Shown here: positions 18,101-26,949 of the stretch, piece after piece
Numbering within the stretch: position 1 is the first letter of the stretch
Layout: every line of letters begins with the position of its first letter
From: an uncultured Bacteroidia bacterium
Lineage (GTDB): Bacteria; Bacteroidota; Bacteroidia; Bacteroidales; Prolixibacteraceae
Direction of reading: 5' to 3'
DNA: 64,000 nt
NCBI GenBank assembly: GCA_903897145.1
Contig: CAIUAN010000057.1
Location: 1 to 64,000, forward strand
Translations under genes and position numbers: made by a program
Notes under the pieces: model-generated
What the model saw: only the letters and a program-made list of their open reading frames with translations
Database searches by the model: none
Told to the model about the DNA's origin: nothing

Positions 18101-18513
18101 ATTTTAAAAGTTTTAGAAGCAGTTAGTTCAGCACGGATTAACATATTATTGTTCAGCACTATGCTAGGCTCATGCAGATGGTATTAGTAAGCAGTTTGTG
18201 TCTAGGTTAGTCTTACAAAAATAGCAAAATACTCATTGCTCTAACCGGATATGGATAAGAATATGATTGTGCAAATGCATTCTGAAAACGCAGGCCATAA
18301 ACCAGAAACTGAAAGACAAATTGATTCAATTTTACTTCATCAAAATAGCGACTGTAATTACCAATTCTAAATTTCAAGGTTAACTTAATAAAACTTACCT
18401 TTGGAGAATCATTAAAAAAGGTATTGACTTAACACTAAACTGAATTGTCTTGACTTAAGATGAGTTAAGTTTAAGTTCGTAACATACAACTGAATTTAAA
18501 GATAGAAAACGTT
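18101..18513. promoter_or_regulatory. Divergent promoter region between DUF1080 and rfbA
   Basis: This 413-base gap holds no gene that I can support. On the minus strand TATTTTTG (18223-18216) is a good -7 box for the DUF1080 gene. On the plus strand TACCTTTG (18396-18403) serves rfbA. The rfbA leader contains the direct repeat TTGACTTAA (18424-18432 and 18450-18458), and the inverted partner TTAAGT occurs twice at 18465-18476. These could form a small hairpin or a protein-binding site. Confidence 0.5.
18372..18403 (+). promoter_or_regulatory. Promoter of rfbA (TTTC / TACCTTTG)
   Basis: A -7 box TACCTTTG at 18396-18403 has a -33-like TTTC at 18372-18375, 20 bases upstream, close to the Bacteroidota consensus TTTG-N19-21-TAnnTTTG. 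It leaves a leader of about 100 bases before rfbA. Confidence 0.6.
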
Positions 18514-19389
18514 ATGAAAGGAATCATACTTGCAGGAGGCTCAGGAACGCGACTTTATCCTATTACCAAAGGTGTTTCAAAGCAGCTGTTGCCCGTATAT
18601 GATAAACCAATGGTTTATTATCCGCTGTCAACATTGATGTTATCGGGTATTCGGGATATTTTACTGATCTCTACGCCAGAAGATATTGGCATGTATGAAC
18701 GTCTTTTGGGCGATGGTCAAGAGTGGGGAATTCAGATTAGCTACAAAGTACAACCATCTCCTGATGGACTTGCTCAAGCATTTCTGCTTGGAGAAGAGTT
18801 TATTGGCTCTGATGATGTCTGTCTGGTGTTAGGCGATAATATTTTTTATGGTTATGGATTCTCTGGCATGCTTCACGAATCTGTTGAAATCGTCAAGAAG
18901 GACAAAAAGGCTGTAATATTTGGCTATGTGGTTTCTGACCCTGAGCGATATGGGGTAGCGGAGATTGATTCGTTAGGAAATGTCTTATCGCTGGAGGAGA
19001 AACCAGCAAAACCTAAATCAAATTATGCCGTTGTTGGTCTCTATTTCTATCCTAACTCAGTGATTCAGGTTGCTAAAAATATTAAGCCATCGGCTAGAGG
19101 TGAGTTAGAAATTACCACCGTGAACCAGGTATATATGAATGAAAAGAGTTTAAAACTCTCGACCATGGGCCGTGGATTTGCATGGCTGGATACTGGAACA
19201 CATGCTTCACTCATCCAAGCCTCTAACTTTATTGAAACGATTGAGACTCGTCAAGGGCTGAAGGTTGCTTGTCCTGAAGAGATCGCTTTTAACAACAAAT
19301 GGATCACTAAAGAGGAGCTTATTGTCTTAGCACAACCGATGGCAAAAAACCAATACGGACAATATTTACTGCGTCTAGCAGCAGATTAA
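18514..19389 (+). CDS. rfbA: Glucose-1-phosphate thymidylyltransferase
   Basis: This enzyme makes dTDP-glucose from glucose-1-phosphate and dTTP, the first step of dTDP-L-rhamnose synthesis. At 291 residues it has the normal RfbA length. The nucleotide-binding motif [11 protein letters not shown] is at residues 8-18, followed by [26 protein letters not shown] near residue 108 and the C-terminal [13 protein letters not shown]. It is followed 22 bases later by rfbC. The two other rhamnose genes (rfbB, rfbD) are not in this window. Confidence 0.95.
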   Translation: MKGIILAGGSGTRLYPITKGVSKQLLPVYDKPMVYYPLSTLMLSGIRDILLISTPEDIGMYERLLGDGQEWGIQISYKVQPSPDGLAQAFLLGEEFIGSDDVCLVLGDNIFYGYGFSGMLHESVEIVKKDKKAVIFGYVVSDPERYGVAEIDSLGNVLSLEEKPAKPKSNYAVVGLYFYPNSVIQVAKNIKPSARGELEITTVNQVYMNEKSLKLSTMGRGFAWLDTGTHASLIQASNFIETIETRQGLKVACPEEIAFNNKWITKEELIVLAQPMAKNQYGQYLLRLAAD

Positions 19390-19411
19390 AACGACAAGAA
19401 ACAACTAAATT

Positions 19412-19957
19412 ATGAAAATTACGCCAACTTCAATTCCTGATGTTTTGCTGATTGAGCCATTAATCAGAGGTGATCATCGTGGTTATTTCTTCGAGTCTTT
19501 TCGGCAAGACGAGTTCGAAAAATATGCTGGCAAAATAAATTTCGTTCAAGACAACCAATCAAAGTCTGAATATGGGGTTTTAAGAGGATTACACTTTCAA
19601 AAACCTCCATTTACGCAAGCCAAGCTTGTCCAATGTCTTCAAGGGGAAGTGCTAGATGTCGCCGTTGATCTAAGAATTGGCTCTCCAACGCATGGCATGT
19701 CAGTCGCTGCTCGTCTTTCGGAAGACAATCACCACCAGCTATTTATCCCTAGAGGATTTGCTCATGGATTTATCGTCCTCAGCGAGACCGCTATCTTCTC
19801 TTACAAATGCGATAATTATTATGACGCAGCCTCGGATGGCGGCTTAATATGGAATGATCCAACGGCTAATATTAATTGGATCTTAAGCGAGGAAGTCATA
19901 AAACTTTCAGAAAAAGATCAAAAGTTACCTAACATAGCTGCGATCACCTGTTTTTGA
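19412..19957 (+). CDS. rfbC: dTDP-4-dehydrorhamnose 3,5-epimerase
   Basis: This cupin-fold epimerase acts third in dTDP-L-rhamnose synthesis. Its 181 residues match the family. Visible motifs are VQDNQSKSEYGVLRGLHFQ with the catalytic His61, VAVDLRIGSPTHG, FIPRGFAHGF and SYKCDNYY with the probable catalytic Tyr131. It is co-directional with rfbA and probably transcribed with it. No terminator is obvious after the stop codon. Confidence 0.95.
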   Translation: MKITPTSIPDVLLIEPLIRGDHRGYFFESFRQDEFEKYAGKINFVQDNQSKSEYGVLRGLHFQKPPFTQAKLVQCLQGEVLDVAVDLRIGSPTHGMSVAARLSEDNHHQLFIPRGFAHGFIVLSETAIFSYKCDNYYDAASDGGLIWNDPTANINWILSEEVIKLSEKDQKLPNIAAITCF

Positions 19958-20004
19958 GCTGAATAATTTTAGGATATCTCCTCTCCCATTTTAAATTTTT
20001 GGTG

Positions 20005-20012
20005 TAAGTTTG
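20005..20012 (+). promoter_or_regulatory. -7 box TAAGTTTG for the PBP1A gene
   Basis: The box matches TAnnTTTG 22 bases before the ATG at 20035. No well-spaced -33 TTTG is present, so confidence is moderate. Confidence 0.45.
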
Positions 20013-20034
20013 TAGCATTCAAAACTATCTATCT

Positions 20035-22389
20035 ATGAGTGGTTCTGCACCATCGTTAAAAAAATATCTTAAAATACTTTGGAGTCTGTTTGGCGCTGGT
20101 GTGGTGATGGTTATCATCTTATTCACCCTAATCGTCAATGGGAATCTTGGCTTTATGCCCTCGCTGACCGAGCTTGAGAATATCGAAAGCTCATTAGCGT
20201 CTGAGGTCTACTCTTGCGATAGTGTTGTGATTCGTAAATTTTTCTACAAAGAAAATAGGACTTATGTGCCTTATGAGCAGATCAGTCCAAACGTTATTAA
20301 GGCACTTATTGCTACTGAAGACGAGCGATTTTACAGCCATTCAGGGATTGATATTCGTGGTTTATTAAGGGTAGCAAAAGGTGTGATTGTAAGTGATGAA
20401 AGTTCAGGTGGAGGAAGTACAATTAGTCAGCAATTGGCAAAAATGCTGTTCCCGCGCGAGGAGATGGAGCATAAGATAACCTTAGCATTTCGAAAATTCC
20501 GAGAGTGGGTTATTGCGGTTAAGTTGGAGCGAAACTTCACTAAAGAAGAGATATTAACAATGTATCTCAATAAATTTGACTTTCTAAATCTTGCAGTTGG
20601 AATTAAATCTGCTGCACAGATCTACTTTGGAACGACCCCTGATCAGCTTAACATAGAGCAGGCAGCCATGCTCATTGGGATGGCTAAGAATCCTTCATTG
20701 TTTAATCCCGTCAGACGCCCAGAGCTCGTTCGGCAAAGGCGTAATGTAGTCCTTGATCAGATGCGAAAATATGGAGCTATCTCCAAACAATCGTATGCTT
20801 CATTAAAAGCAAAGCCCTTAAATCTAAGTTACCACAAGGAGGATTTTAAGTCTAGCACAGGAATTTATTTTACCGAATACCTTCGAACAGCGCTGATGGC
20901 GCAGAAGCCGGATCGGAAAAAATATGGAGCTTGGCAAAACCAGCAGTTCCAAGAAGACTCAACAGAATGGGTTACCAATCCTTTATATGGCTGGTGTAAT
21001 AAGCATCCTAAGCCGGACGGCAAACCTTACAACATTCACTCTGATGGACTGAAGATTTATTCAACGATTGACATGCGGATGCAGAAATATGCCGAATATG
21101 CGATCAAGCAACATCTAAGCGTTGAGATACAACCGGTATTCAATCAGCGTATTAAAACTTTGCGCAACCGGCCATTCCCGAATTCTATGTCTGATGAAGA
21201 GGCCAATAATCTTTTAAATTTTGCCGTCAAACAAAGCGAGCGTTACCACCAGATGAAAAGCGAAGGACTTAAGTCAGAGGAGATCTTTGCGGCATTCAAA
21301 AAGCCTGTTGAGATGACCGTTTTTAGCTGGAAAAAAGGGGAAGTCGATACCACGATGACGCCATTAGACTCAGTGCGCTATTCTCTTGGATTTCTGCGAT
21401 CTGCTATGATGACCATGGAGCCAAAGACCGGTCATGTGAAAGCCTACGTTGGAGGTCCTAACTACAAATATTTCATGTACGACATGGTCAAGCTGGGCAA
21501 GAGGCAGGTAGGCTCGACCGTTAAGCCATTCTTATACACCTTAGCTATGCAGAATGGCTATTCCCCTTGCACCATGGTCCCCAATGCAGAACAGACTTTT
21601 TACCTGCCAGATGGAACTTCGTGGACAGCAAAAAATTCTGGAGTGACCGATTTTGATGGTCAGATGGTTACGCTGAAATGGGGATTAGCAAATTCGGTTA
21701 ATCAAGTTTCAGGATGGGTGATGAAGCAGTTTAATCCGGAGTCGATGGCCAACATGATGCGAAATTTAGGGATTACAAGCCATATCGATGCGGTCCCATC
21801 TATGTTTTTAGGAACCTCAGATGTTAGCATTTATGAAATGGTTGGAGCTTACGGAACATTCGCAAACCATGGCGTATATACTAAACCGATCTTTGTCACA
21901 CGCATTGAAGATAAGAATGGGAATGTGTTGGCTCGATTCTCGCCAGACCATCATGATGCTATTGATCCCAAAACAGCCTACCTGATGCTTAATCTGATGG
22001 AAGGTGTGGTAAACGAAGGAACTAGCCAGCGGCTGCGACGAGAAGGATTAATCTACGGCAATCTAACGGCGGATATTGCAGGGAAGACTGGGACCACACA
22101 AAATCAATCAGATGGTTGGTTTATGGGTATCACACCTGAACTAGTGACTGGTGTTTGGACCGGAGGTGATTTTAGAGCGATCCATTTCGAAGGTCTTACG
22201 ATGGGACAAGGTGCAAATATGGCCTTACCCGTTTATGGTTATTTCATGAACAAACTTTACCGCGATCGCTCGTTGGGCTATTCAGAAGAGACCCGTTTTG
22301 ATGTTCCTGAAGGGTTCAGAATGGATCTAGATTGTTCCAAAGTGATGAAAGATAAAGAAACCCAAAAGGGAGACAACGATTTCTTTTAA
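20035..22389 (+). CDS. Class A penicillin-binding protein (PBP1A type)
   Basis: A bifunctional peptidoglycan synthase of 784 residues. One transmembrane helix lies at about 13-35. The glycosyltransferase (GT51) domain carries ATEDERFYSHSG with catalytic Glu95, and GGSTISQQLAK around residue 127. The transpeptidase domain has STVK at 494-497 (active-site Ser494), SVN at 554-556 and KTGTT at 684-688. All key residues are present, so the enzyme should be active. It faces the periplasm. It runs tail-to-tail with ispG, 24 bases apart. Confidence 0.95.
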   Translation: MSGSAPSLKKYLKILWSLFGAGVVMVIILFTLIVNGNLGFMPSLTELENIESSLASEVYSCDSVVIRKFFYKENRTYVPYEQISPNVIKALIATEDERFYSHSGIDIRGLLRVAKGVIVSDESSGGGSTISQQLAKMLFPREEMEHKITLAFRKFREWVIAVKLERNFTKEEILTMYLNKFDFLNLAVGIKSAAQIYFGTTPDQLNIEQAAMLIGMAKNPSLFNPVRRPELVRQRRNVVLDQMRKYGAISKQSYASLKAKPLNLSYHKEDFKSSTGIYFTEYLRTALMAQKPDRKKYGAWQNQQFQEDSTEWVTNPLYGWCNKHPKPDGKPYNIHSDGLKIYSTIDMRMQKYAEYAIKQHLSVEIQPVFNQRIKTLRNRPFPNSMSDEEANNLLNFAVKQSERYHQMKSEGLKSEEIFAAFKKPVEMTVFSWKKGEVDTTMTPLDSVRYSLGFLRSAMMTMEPKTGHVKAYVGGPNYKYFMYDMVKLGKRQVGSTVKPFLYTLAMQNGYSPCTMVPNAEQTFYLPDGTSWTAKNSGVTDFDGQMVTLKWGLANSVNQVSGWVMKQFNPESMANMMRNLGITSHIDAVPSMFLGTSDVSIYEMVGAYGTFANHGVYTKPIFVTRIEDKNGNVLARFSPDHHDAIDPKTAYLMLNLMEGVVNEGTSQRLRREGLIYGNLTADIAGKTGTTQNQSDGWFMGITPELVTGVWTGGDFRAIHFEGLTMGQGANMALPVYGYFMNKLYRDRSLGYSEETRFDVPEGFRMDLDCSKVMKDKETQKGDNDFF

Positions 22390-22413
22390 TTGAGAATACG
22401 GAGGCACTACAAA

Positions 22414-24267
22414 TCAGTTAGGTGATTTCCATTCACCATATTCCATAATAATTTGCTTAAGCTCCTCGACTGCATCTTCTGTCTTGACATGTCGCTTAAT
22501 TAATTTCTGACCTTTATAAAGGTTTACTTTCCCTTTCCCAGAACCAACGTAGCCATAGTCGATATCCCCCATCTCACCTGGACCATTCACGACACAACCC
22601 ATTACGCCAATCTTCAAATTTTTCAGATGGTTAAAATTAGTCTTGATGTCTGAAAGGGTATCACGAATATTAAATAGCGTGCGCCCGCATCCAGGACAAG
22701 AAATAAATTCGGTTTTAGTTACGCGCATTCGGCTAGCTTGTAAGATGCCAAAAGCTAAATTCTTTAACTCATTATAGCCAATATTGCCCTCGTTGTCTAG
22801 AAGAATACCATCGCCATAACCATCTATAAATAAGCCGCCTAAATCGGTAGATGCTTTAAGCAAAAGGTTCTCATAATTATTCTCTTTATAAACGCGATGC
22901 AGAATAACCGGACATTTACAGATATGAGCATCTAACTCCATAAAAAAAGCTCGCATCTCTGCAAAACAATTCAGGTTGTCGCTCTCCATAATCAAGATGG
23001 CTTTGCGCTCGCGCTTAAGCTTCTCAACAATCTCTGGATTCTCTTTTTTGAAAAGATCATATTCACGCTTGTTGACCCGAATAAAACGCATTTGCCCCGT
23101 ATAATTATCATTAAATAGATAATCCTCAAGAGATAAAACTTGGTATGATTTGGAATTACGGTCAGTTATTGACTTCCCATCGAAAAAATATTCCGGCTCT
23201 GCACCAGAATTAAGCGTTCGGATCTCCTCGCGTGTGTATTTATTCAGGCTACCAATAACTACCGCCGGCTTTTTATCCCCAATATCATTCACGGGACGAG
23301 TTGACCGCCGTTCATATTCAAAAGGATTTGTTTGAGCAACAAGAGGCGCCGCAATTGGAGCATGATTCTCTCGACCTCTAAACAGATCGACTAATTTACG
23401 GGCAAAAAGAATCTCTGCCGCTGGATCTTCAGTAAGCGAGACTCGAACCGTGTCACCGATGCCGTCAGCCAATAGTGCACCTGAACCAACAGCCGATTTT
23501 ATGCGACCATCCTCACCTTCGCCAGCTTCAGTAACGCCAATATGAAACGGATAATTCATCTCCTCTTTTCGCATCTGGTGTTTCATCAGTCGTACGGTAT
23601 AAACCATGGTGCGCGTATTGCTTGACTTGATGGAGATAACGATATTATGATAATCCTCGCGCTTGCAAATCCGGAGAAATTCCATTACTGACTCGACAAT
23701 TCCAGCAGAGGTATCACCATAACGGCTCATGATACGATCGGATAGCGACCCTTGATTTGCGCCAATTCGCAAGGCGGTGCCGCGCTCTTTGCACTCTCGA
23801 ATAAACGGAATAAACCGTTCTTCAATAGTGATTAATTCTTTTCTATATTCCTCATCCGTATAAAGTACATGCTCAAAATTAGCACGTTTATCGTAGAAAT
23901 TACCGGGATTAATTCTTACTTTTCGAACATATTTAATGGCAATGTCAGCAGCAGATGGATTGAAATGAATATCTGCAACCAAGGGATTTGGATATCCTTG
24001 GCGATCTAATTCAGCACGAATATTCTTTAGATTCTCAGCCTCTCGAGTTCCCTGTACTGTCAATCTCACAAAATCGGCACCTGCATCAATGATCTGCCTC
24101 ACCTGCTCAACAGTTTTTTCAGTGTCTTTTGTGTCGGTATCAGTCATCGACTGTAATCGAATGGGATATTGACCACCAAGGGCTACCATCCCAATTTTTA
24201 CAATTGCAGTATCTTGTCGTTTAAACCGTAAAAGGGAATCGACGAAATCAAAATTTTGGTTTTTCAT
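22414..24267 (-). CDS. ispG: 4-hydroxy-3-methylbut-2-enyl diphosphate synthase, long form
   Basis: This is the iron-sulfur enzyme of the MEP isoprenoid pathway. The N-terminal TIM barrel is recognisable (IRLQSMTDTDTKDTEKTV, ADIHFNPSAADIA, VRINPGNF). The C-terminal [4Fe-4S] domain has ISCPGCGRTLFN and GVMGCVVNGPGE. At 617 residues it is about 240 longer than the E. coli enzyme, with the extra domain in the middle (about residues 300-520). This is the three-domain form found in Bacteroidota, Chlamydiae and plants. It is transcribed alone from a promoter near 24306. Confidence 0.95.
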   Translation of the reverse strand: MKNQNFDFVDSLLRFKRQDTAIVKIGMVALGGQYPIRLQSMTDTDTKDTEKTVEQVRQIIDAGADFVRLTVQGTREAENLKNIRAELDRQGYPNPLVADIHFNPSAADIAIKYVRKVRINPGNFYDKRANFEHVLYTDEEYRKELITIEERFIPFIRECKERGTALRIGANQGSLSDRIMSRYGDTSAGIVESVMEFLRICKREDYHNIVISIKSSNTRTMVYTVRLMKHQMRKEEMNYPFHIGVTEAGEGEDGRIKSAVGSGALLADGIGDTVRVSLTEDPAAEILFARKLVDLFRGRENHAPIAAPLVAQTNPFEYERRSTRPVNDIGDKKPAVVIGSLNKYTREEIRTLNSGAEPEYFFDGKSITDRNSKSYQVLSLEDYLFNDNYTGQMRFIRVNKREYDLFKKENPEIVEKLKRERKAILIMESDNLNCFAEMRAFFMELDAHICKCPVILHRVYKENNYENLLLKASTDLGGLFIDGYGDGILLDNEGNIGYNELKNLAFGILQASRMRVTKTEFISCPGCGRTLFNIRDTLSDIKTNFNHLKNLKIGVMGCVVNGPGEMGDIDYGYVGSGKGKVNLYKGQKLIKRHVKTEDAVEELKQIIMEYGEWKSPN

Positions 24268-24298
24268 ACCCCCGATAAGTTTGGAAAGAAAGCTTTGG

Positions 24299-24306
24299 CA
24301 AATTTA
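24299..24306 (-). promoter_or_regulatory. -7 box TAAATTTG for ispG (minus strand)
   Basis: Read on the minus strand this is TAAATTTG, matching TAnnTTTG, 31 bases before the ispG start. A TTG lies about 25 bases further upstream, a little beyond the ideal spacing. Confidence 0.5.
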
Positions 24307-24372
24307 TGCTTTATTTCGGATATTTATGTTCCAATAATCATACAATATTGAATCTGATTCACGATTTTAGAT

Positions 24373-24380
24373 TAGATTTG
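24373..24380 (+). promoter_or_regulatory. -7 box TAGATTTG for gldA
   Basis: The box matches TAnnTTTG and lies 16 bases before the ATG at 24397. An in-frame TTG at 24388 would sit almost on the expected transcription start, so the ATG is the better start. Confidence 0.55.
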
Positions 24381-24396
24381 TTTAAAATTGATTCGT

Positions 24397-25317
24397 ATGT
24401 CTGTCAAGCTCGACTTAGTAACAAAATTATACGGCACTCAAAAAGCACTTGATCAGGTCTCTGTCAAAGTGAACTCGGGCGAAATCGTTGGCTTGCTTGG
24501 GCCTAATGGAGCAGGGAAATCAACGATCATGAAAATTATCACGGGTTATCTTCAGCCTGATGAAGGATCTGTTGAAGTCAATGGACTTGCAGTAAAAGAA
24601 AACAGTCTTGCCATCCGAAAACAGATTGGATACCTTCCAGAAAACAATCCACTGTATAGTGATCTTTATGTGAGCGAATATCTAGAATATGTAGCGGGTC
24701 TATATGCCATTCAAGGGATTCGATCAAAAGTAAAAGATATGATTCATTTAACAGGTCTAGAACGAGAGCAGCATAAAAAGATCAATGAGCTATCAAAAGG
24801 TTACCGACAAAGAATTGGCATTGCTCAAGCCTTAATTCATGATCCAGCGGTTCTAATTCTTGATGAACCTACGTCTGGCTTAGATCCAACCCAGATTGTA
24901 GAGATTCGCCAATTGATTCGAAATATCAGTGTCAATAAAACTGTCATCCTCTCGACACATATCATGCAAGAAGTTGAGGCATTATGCGACCGGATTATCA
25001 TTATTAATCAAGGAAAAATCGTAGCCTCTGACTCGCCCGCAAATATCAAAGCGTTTGGGAATAATGAGACTAAACTTTATATCGTGGAGTTTCTTGAGCC
25101 CGTCAAGGACAAATTACTTTTGAAGATTCCTGGTGTCTTGGAAGTTAAATCAGCTGCCGACAACTCCTTTGTTATAAAAGGAGGAACAGACGATCTCCGT
25201 CCATATATTTTCAAATTTGCCGTCGAGCAAAAACTAACAATCCTAACGCTATCAAGACAAGAGTCAAGTTTAGAAAAAGAATTTATGCGAATAACTGGCG
25301 CTTCAAATAATAATTAG
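24397..25317 (+). CDS. gldA: GldA-type ABC transporter ATP-binding protein
   Basis: A 306-residue cytoplasmic ATPase. The N-terminus (KLYGTQKALDQVSV) resembles GldA, the ATPase of the GldAFG transporter linked to gliding and type IX secretion in Bacteroidota. It has Walker A GPNGAGKST near residue 36, signature LSKGYRQRIG near 132, Walker B LILDEPTSGLDP near 153 and the H-loop STHIMQE. The membrane subunits gldF and gldG are not adjacent, so the complex must be completed elsewhere or the protein pairs with another permease. The start was moved to ATG 24397 because of the promoter at 24373-24380. Confidence 0.75.
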   Translation: MSVKLDLVTKLYGTQKALDQVSVKVNSGEIVGLLGPNGAGKSTIMKIITGYLQPDEGSVEVNGLAVKENSLAIRKQIGYLPENNPLYSDLYVSEYLEYVAGLYAIQGIRSKVKDMIHLTGLEREQHKKINELSKGYRQRIGIAQALIHDPAVLILDEPTSGLDPTQIVEIRQLIRNISVNKTVILSTHIMQEVEALCDRIIIINQGKIVASDSPANIKAFGNNETKLYIVEFLEPVKDKLLLKIPGVLEVKSAADNSFVIKGGTDDLRPYIFKFAVEQKLTILTLSRQESSLEKEFMRITGASNNN

Positions 25318-25430
25318 TTGCCGCGACAATCTTTTTAATATCTGCTATTTAGCAATGAATTTAACCTTCACATGCCTAAATTAACCAGTGAACAACGCCT
25401 TAATTGAGCTGCTAAATTTAGTTGCCTAAA

Positions 25431-25463
25431 TTTGGCAATTACACTCAAAAACAATTATCTTTG
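25431..25463 (+). promoter_or_regulatory. Strong promoter of metK (TTTG-N21-TATCTTTG)
   Basis: A -33 TTTG at 25431-25434 and a -7 TATCTTTG at 25456-25463, 21 bases apart, fit the Bacteroidota consensus exactly. An imperfect inverted repeat (TTGCC/GGCAA, 25422-25438) overlaps the -33 element. Transcription would start near 25470, giving a leader of about 145 bases. Confidence 0.75.
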
Positions 25464-25470
25464 TAGAATT

Positions 25471-25522
25471 ATTAGTGGATAAATTTGATTGATTGCAACC
25501 ACGGAAAAAAATGCTAAAGCAA
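25471..25522 (+). ncRNA. SAM-II-like riboswitch aptamer in the metK leader
   Basis: The leader has the ordered features I associate with the SAM-II pseudoknot. A P1 stem GTGG (25475-25478) pairs with CCAC (25499-25502). The enclosed loop holds TTTGATTGATTGCAA, and after P1 come an A-rich linker and ATGCTAAAG (25511-25519), which can pair back into the loop (GCA with TGC, TTT with AAA). SAM-II riboswitches sense S-adenosylmethionine and occur in Alphaproteobacteria and Bacteroidota. Placement directly before the SAM synthetase gene is strong support. The call is from motif recall, not a covariance search. Confidence 0.65.
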
Positions 25523-25572
25523 AATCTTGGATTCTTTCCTATCAATCAACTATATCCCCATTTGCTTTTTTT
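25516..25572 (+). terminator. Attenuator-type terminator after the SAM-II-like aptamer
   Basis: GCAAAAT (25519-25525), or the longer AAAGCAAA from 25516, pairs with ATTTGC/TTTGCTTT (25560-25568) and runs into seven T residues (25566-25572). The large loop contains ATCAATCAA (25541-25549), the exact complement of TTGATTGAT (25485-25493) inside the aptamer. The pairing TTGATTGAT:ATCAATCAA would exclude both the aptamer and the terminator. This gives a plausible SAM-off switch for metK. Confidence 0.55.
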
Positions 25573-25612
25573 CACCTTGCTTTGAGTAATCAGAGTAGCA
25601 AATAATTTTACT

Positions 25613-26902
25613 ATGGGATATCTATTTACCTCCGAATCGGTGTCAGAAGGACACCCAGACAAAGTAGCCGATCAAATTTCAGATGCCATTCTTGACGAAT
25701 TTCTAGCTTTTGATCTCAACGCAAAAGTAGCCTGCGAAACGCTGGTGACTACGGGACAGGTTATCTTAGCCGGAGAGATTAAATCAACCACCTATGTCGA
25801 TGTGCGAGAAGTCGCAAGACGAGTCATTAACCGAATTGGATATACGAAAGCAGAATATCAATTTGATGGTGATTCATGTGGTGTTTTAACCGCTTTGCAT
25901 GAGCAATCGCCAGATATAAATCGTGGTGTAGACAAAACAGATCGCGAAAACCAGGGAGCTGGTGACCAAGGAATGATGTTCGGATATGCCTCTTCTGAGA
26001 CCGAAAATTACATGCCATTATCGCTCGATCTTTCACATATTTTATTGCAAGAATTAGCCGCTATACGTCGTGCAGGCAAAGTGATGACCTATCTGCGTCC
26101 CGACTCGAAATCGCAAGTAACAATCGAATATGCAGAGAACAACAAACCCATCAAGGTGCATACCATTGTTGTCTCAACTCAGCACGATGAGTTTCTTTCT
26201 CCAAGTGATTCTTCACCTGAGACACAAGCAAAAACCGATCAAGCCATGTGTGACAAGATCAAAGCAGATGTGCAGCAATATCTTATTCCAGCAGTTATCG
26301 CAAAGCTTCCGGCGTCAACACAAAAACTATTTGCCCCAGGATATATCCTTTTTGTTAATCCAACAGGAAAATTTGTTATTGGTGGTCCACATGGAGATAC
26401 TGGGTTAACAGGCCGTAAAATTATTGTCGACACCTACGGTGGCAAAGGGGCACATGGAGGAGGAGCTTTTTCGGGGAAAGACCCATCAAAGGTTGACCGC
26501 TCAGCAGCTTATGCCGCACGTCATATTGCAAAAAATATGGTGGCAGCCGGCATTGCCGATGAGATATTAGTGCAATTAGCTTATGCTATTGGCGTAGCTC
26601 AACCGGTGAATATATATGTAAATACGTACGGTACGGCAAAAATTTCGCTAACCGATGGAGCCATCGCCGATAAGATTGCTGCACTCTTCGACCTACGGCC
26701 ATACGCCATTGAAGAGCGCTTAAAACTTCGTAATCCAATCTATGAAGAGACAGCGGCTTATGGTCATATGGGTCGCACACCACAAACGATTACAAAGGTT
26801 TATAAATCACCATATTTTGGCAATATCACTAAAGAAGTAGAACTATTTACTTGGGAAAAGCTTGATTATACCGAGAAGATAAAAGCTGCATTTGGCCTTT
26901 AA
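25613..26902 (+). CDS. metK: S-adenosylmethionine synthetase
   Basis: The enzyme makes SAM from methionine and ATP. All signatures are present: SEGHPDK (residues 11-17), [12 protein letters not shown] near 119, and [20 protein letters not shown] around 278. At 429 residues it is slightly longer than the E. coli enzyme (about 384), as is common in Bacteroidota. It is monocistronic: its own promoter and an apparent SAM-II riboswitch lie upstream, and a strong hairpin terminator (26912-26949) follows. It is therefore probably repressed by its product. Confidence 0.97.
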   Translation: MGYLFTSESVSEGHPDKVADQISDAILDEFLAFDLNAKVACETLVTTGQVILAGEIKSTTYVDVREVARRVINRIGYTKAEYQFDGDSCGVLTALHEQSPDINRGVDKTDRENQGAGDQGMMFGYASSETENYMPLSLDLSHILLQELAAIRRAGKVMTYLRPDSKSQVTIEYAENNKPIKVHTIVVSTQHDEFLSPSDSSPETQAKTDQAMCDKIKADVQQYLIPAVIAKLPASTQKLFAPGYILFVNPTGKFVIGGPHGDTGLTGRKIIVDTYGGKGAHGGGAFSGKDPSKVDRSAAYAARHIAKNMVAAGIADEILVQLAYAIGVAQPVNIYVNTYGTAKISLTDGAIADKIAALFDLRPYAIEERLKLRNPIYEETAAYGHMGRTPQTITKVYKSPYFGNITKEVELFTWEKLDYTEKIKAAFGL

Positions 26903-26911
26903 ACCATAACC

Positions 26912-26949
26912 AAAAGACCCGATAGATTTAAAATTTATCGGGTCTTTTT
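26912..26949. terminator. Bidirectional terminator between metK and ftcD
   Basis: Perfect 13-bp arms AAAAGACCCGATA (26912-26924) and TATCGGGTCTTTT (26936-26948) are flanked by A and T tracts, so the hairpin can end transcription from either side. The last codons and the stop of ftcD lie inside the right arm. Confidence 0.85.
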
